From: an uncultured Blautia sp.
Lineage (GTDB): Bacteria; Bacillota; Clostridia; Lachnospirales; Lachnospiraceae
Length of the DNA stretch: 64,000 bases
Assembly (NCBI RefSeq): GCF_934424005.1
Contig: NZ_CAKRXI010000001.1
Location: 62,001-126,000 of the forward strand
Direction of reading: 5' to 3'
Below are positions 61,674-64,000 of the stretch, in pieces (the first letter of the stretch is position 1; the number at the start of each line of letters is the position of its first letter). A program made the translations under genes and the position numbers. The notes beneath the pieces are model-generated. The model was not told the DNA's origin. It made no database searches and saw only the letters and a list, made by a program, of their open reading frames with translations.

Positions 61674-62144
61674 ATGGCAATCAGAGTAATCAGAACAGAA
61701 GAAGATCCGGTTTTGCGAAAAATCAGCAAGCCGGTAAAAGAAGTAACTCCAAAGATCGTAACATTGATCGATGACATGCTGGATACCATGTATGAGGCAA
61801 TGGGTGTCGGACTTGCAGCACCACAGGTCGGTATTCTGAAACGAATTGTAGTCATTGATGTAGGAGAAGGCCCGATCGTACTGATCAATCCGGAAATCCT
61901 TGAAACTTCCGGAGAACAGACCGGTGACGAAGGTTGCTTAAGCGTACCGGGAATGGCAGGTCAGGTGACTCGCCCAAACTATGTCAAAGTTAAAGCCATG
62001 GATGAAGATATGAATGAAGTGATCTATGAGGGAACCGAACTTCTGGCGCGTGCATTCTGCCATGAAATCGATCATCTTGACGGAAAAATGTACACAGATC
62101 TGGTTGAGGGAGAACTCCACAGAACCAGCTATGAGGAAGACTGA
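61674..62144 (+). CDS. def: peptide deformylase
   Basis: A 156-residue metalloenzyme removing the formyl group from new proteins. All three motifs are present: [18 protein letters not shown] and HEIDHLDG. The start at 61674 follows GAGGAAG; the frame is open upstream to 61614 but without a ribosome site. It is paired with fmt, 87 bp downstream, which encodes the enzyme that adds the formyl group to initiator tRNA. Confidence 0.97.
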   Translation: MAIRVIRTEEDPVLRKISKPVKEVTPKIVTLIDDMLDTMYEAMGVGLAAPQVGILKRIVVIDVGEGPIVLINPEILETSGEQTGDEGCLSVPGMAGQVTRPNYVKVKAMDEDMNEVIYEGTELLARAFCHEIDHLDGKMYTDLVEGELHRTSYEED

Positions 62145-62231
62145 TTGCAATAAAGAGCAATTAAGGTGATCACAGATTAAATAATGAAACAGCCCCATGT
62201 ATAATGGGAGAAAAGAGGAGCAGACTACTAT

Positions 62232-63179
62232 ATGAAAATTGTTTATATGGGAACGCCGGATTTTGCGGTACCGCCTCTTGCGGCACTTGTACAGAATGGA
62301 TATGAGGTGACTGCAGTTGTTACACAGCCGGATAAACCAAAGGGAAGAGGCAAGACACTTCTGCCGACACCGGTCAAAGAAGAAGCAATGAAACACGATA
62401 TTCCGGTTTATCAGCCGCTCAAAGTGCGTGAACCGGAATTTGTGGAAACTTTAAAAAAACTGGAACCGGATATGATCATCGTAGCCGCTTTTGGACAGAT
62501 CATTCCAAAGACGATCCTGGATATGCCAAAGTATGGATGTCTGAATATTCATGCATCGCTTCTGCCGAAATACAGAGGTGCGGCACCGATCCAGCAGGCC
62601 GTGATCGACGGAGAAAAAGAATCCGGTGTAACGATCATGCAGATGGGCGTTGGATTGGATACGGGAGATATGATCTCTCAGGCAGTCGTACCACTTGCTG
62701 AGGATGAGACAGGTGGAAGCCTTTTTGACAAACTGGCAGAGGAAGGTGCGGCTCTTTTGATCAGAACGCTTCCTTCAATTGTAGATGGAACTGCTGTTTA
62801 TACAAAACAGCCGGAAGAGAGCCCGACACCGTATGCAGCAATGATCAGCAAGAAAATGGGTCTGATGGATTTTTCAAAAAGTGCTGTTGAACTGGAAAGA
62901 CTGGTGCGTGGACTGAATCCGTGGCCGAGTGCATATACGTTTCTTAATGGAAAGACGCTGAAGGTGTGGAAATGTGCAGTTGAGTGTGCAGAATGTGGAA
63001 AAGAAGCACCGGGAACGATCATTGGTGTGGATAAATCCGGCATTCATGTTGTATGCGGAAGGGATGCACTGATTCTGAAGGAAGTGCAGCTGGAAGGAAA
63101 GAAACGGATGGAAACAGATGCGTTTCTTCGCGGATATCAGGTAACTGCAGGGACGATGCTGAAAGATCATAAGGAGTGA
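62232..63179 (+). CDS. fmt: methionyl-tRNA formyltransferase
   Basis: A 315-residue enzyme formylating Met-tRNA(fMet) for initiation. It begins IVYMGTPDFAVPPLAAL, has the formyl-THF-binding loop HASLLPKYRGAAPIQ and a C-terminal tRNA-binding beta barrel. AAGAGGAG lies upstream of ATG 62232. Its stop is six bases before the start of yugP, so the genes are tightly linked. Confidence 0.97.
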   Translation: MKIVYMGTPDFAVPPLAALVQNGYEVTAVVTQPDKPKGRGKTLLPTPVKEEAMKHDIPVYQPLKVREPEFVETLKKLEPDMIIVAAFGQIIPKTILDMPKYGCLNIHASLLPKYRGAAPIQQAVIDGEKESGVTIMQMGVGLDTGDMISQAVVPLAEDETGGSLFDKLAEEGAALLIRTLPSIVDGTAVYTKQPEESPTPYAAMISKKMGLMDFSKSAVELERLVRGLNPWPSAYTFLNGKTLKVWKCAVECAECGKEAPGTIIGVDKSGIHVVCGRDALILKEVQLEGKKRMETDAFLRGYQVTAGTMLKDHKE

Positions 63180-63184
63180 TGCGG

Positions 63185-63895
63185 ATGTACGGATATGGAT
63201 ACGGATATTATGGAGTTGACTGGACCTATGTGCTGCTGATCATTGGAATGCTGCTGTCACTTGCTGCATCTACAAGGCTGAAAAGTACATTTTCCTATTA
63301 TCGCAGAATCAGAAGTGCATCCGGTCTTACCGGAGCGGAGACAGCAGAGAGAATCCTTCGTGCGGCAGGGATTACAGATGTACATGTAAGAGCAATTTCC
63401 GGAAGCCTTACAGATCATTACGATCCAAGGACAAAGACTGTAAGTCTTTCCGAGGATATCTATGATAAAACTTCACTGGCAGCAGTTGGAGTAGCTGCGC
63501 ATGAGTGCGGACATGCAATTCAGCATGCAATCGGCTATGCACCACTTGAATTTCGCAGCGCGATCGTTCCGGTGGCGAATTTTGGGAGCACGCTTTCCTG
63601 GCCGTTGTTTCTGATCGGACTATTTTCAGGAATCCGTCCACTGGTAACGGCCGGAATCGTTCTCTTTTCACTTGCGGTTCTGTTTCAGCTGGTGACACTG
63701 CCCGTAGAGATCAATGCATCTTCCAGAGCTTTGAAAATGCTTCAGAGTACAGGGATTCTTGGAAGTGATGAGACAAAAGGTGCAAGAAAAGTACTGACAG
63801 CTGCGGCAATGACCTACGTAGCTGCACTGGCTGCTTCCATACTGCAGCTTCTGAGACTTTTGATACTTGCAGGAGGAAGAAGACGAGATGACTAG
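63185..63895 (+). CDS. yugP: zinc metallopeptidase, YugP family
   Basis: A 236-residue membrane protein of the neutral zinc peptidase DUF2268/YugP family. The zinc motif HECGHAIQHA lies near residue 112. There are hydrophobic segments at about 10-28, 150-175 and 215-233, so the active site is held at the membrane. The N-terminus is rich in Tyr and Gly (MYGYGYGYYG). I choose ATG 63185 because AAGGAG is eight bases upstream; in-frame GTG 63176 and ATG 63179 are too close. It lies in the usual place between fmt and rsmB. Confidence 0.92.
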   Translation: MYGYGYGYYGVDWTYVLLIIGMLLSLAASTRLKSTFSYYRRIRSASGLTGAETAERILRAAGITDVHVRAISGSLTDHYDPRTKTVSLSEDIYDKTSLAAVGVAAHECGHAIQHAIGYAPLEFRSAIVPVANFGSTLSWPLFLIGLFSGIRPLVTAGIVLFSLAVLFQLVTLPVEINASSRALKMLQSTGILGSDETKGARKVLTAAAMTYVAALAASILQLLRLLILAGGRRRDD

Positions 63896-64000
63896 TGGAA
63901 TCAATACAAGAGAAATGATCATGGAGATCCTTCTTCAGATTGATGAAGAGGGAGAACACAGTCATATTGCGATTCGTAATGCGCTTTCCAAATATCAGTT
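63888..64000 (+). CDS. rsmB: 16S rRNA (cytosine-967) methyltransferase RsmB, N-terminal fragment
   Basis: The window ends inside this gene; only about 37 codons are present. The translation MTSGINTREMIMEILLQIDE and onward matches the NusB-like RNA-binding start of RsmB/Sun. The ATG at 63888 overlaps the yugP end by eight bases, with AGGAGG 11 bases upstream. The def-fmt-yugP-rsmB order supports it. Confidence 0.75.
   Translation, partial: MTSGINTREMIMEILLQIDEEGEHSHIAIRNALSKYQ

Noticed and set aside
1..64000. Mobile elements, tRNA/rRNA genes and CRISPR arrays
   Set aside because: No transposase, integrase, terminal repeats, cloverleaf-like tRNA ends or regularly spaced repeats were found by reading; a computed tRNA and repeat scan could still reveal small items.

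Overview
The window looks like a chromosomal segment from a low-to-moderate GC, strictly anaerobic Gram-positive gut bacterium of the Lachnospiraceae type (Blautia-like; the genus is an inference from gene content and codon style). Pointers are an anaerobic class III ribonucleotide reductase, strong AGGAGG ribosome-binding sites, AraC-type (YesN) response regulators paired with YesM-type kinases, a surface protein with a C-terminal NPKTG sorting motif, and the order priA-def-fmt-yugP-rsmB. I see no tRNA, rRNA, insertion sequence, prophage or CRISPR array.

Layout. 0.1-4.1 kb: nrdD, then an opposite-strand arcC-eutJ pair. 4.3-8.5 kb: aldose epimerase, ROK repressor, class II aldolase and PfkB kinase. 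8.6-17.6 kb: a divergent ROK repressor, then an operon encoding a PIG-L/LmbE deacetylase, a NagB-like protein lacking a key catalytic Asp, an ABC sugar transporter (A), a Gfo/Idh oxidoreductase, a UPF0303 protein and a GDSL hydrolase. 17.7-26 kb: a response regulator, a zinc dehydrogenase and a sensor kinase, then transporter B. 26.1-36.5 kb: transporter C, D-lyxose isomerase, a second two-component system whose kinase has almost no extracellular part, a protein that looks like a catalytically dead double ABC ATPase, a ROK sugar kinase and a SIS isomerase. 36.6-41 kb (minus strand): transporter D and an SDR dehydrogenase. 41.3-51.6 kb: polyol dehydrogenase, transporter E, second dehydrogenase, RbsD, ROK repressor, VOC protein, PfkB kinase and a second class II aldolase. 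52-53.4 kb: a surface protein. 53.4-57.8 kb (minus strand): thiW-thiM-thiE-thiD-thiC behind a TPP riboswitch. 57.9-64 kb: murE-priA-def-fmt-yugP-rsmB (last gene cut by the window end).

How it works together. About 46 kb (4.3-51.6 kb) is a carbohydrate-utilisation region built from five complete CUT2 (ribose/galactose-type) ABC importers, each with one permease, one double-NBD ATPase and one binding protein. Around them are enzymes that deacetylate, oxidise, isomerise, phosphorylate and finally cleave unusual sugars or polyols. Control comes from three ROK repressors and two YesN/YesM systems. No substrate can be assigned from sequence alone.

The best candidate for something undescribed is at 30.65-34.87 kb. 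A response regulator and a sensor kinase with almost no external domain are followed, with a 1-bp stop/start overlap, by an intact 507-residue RbsA-like protein that has lost the Walker A, Walker B, signature and switch residues in both halves. I propose a transporter-coupled signalling module with a pseudo-ATPase as adaptor. A second notable item is a 23-bp element placed exactly 39 bp upstream of the -10 box at two separate promoters (16.9 and 26.0 kb), a good candidate for an activator site.
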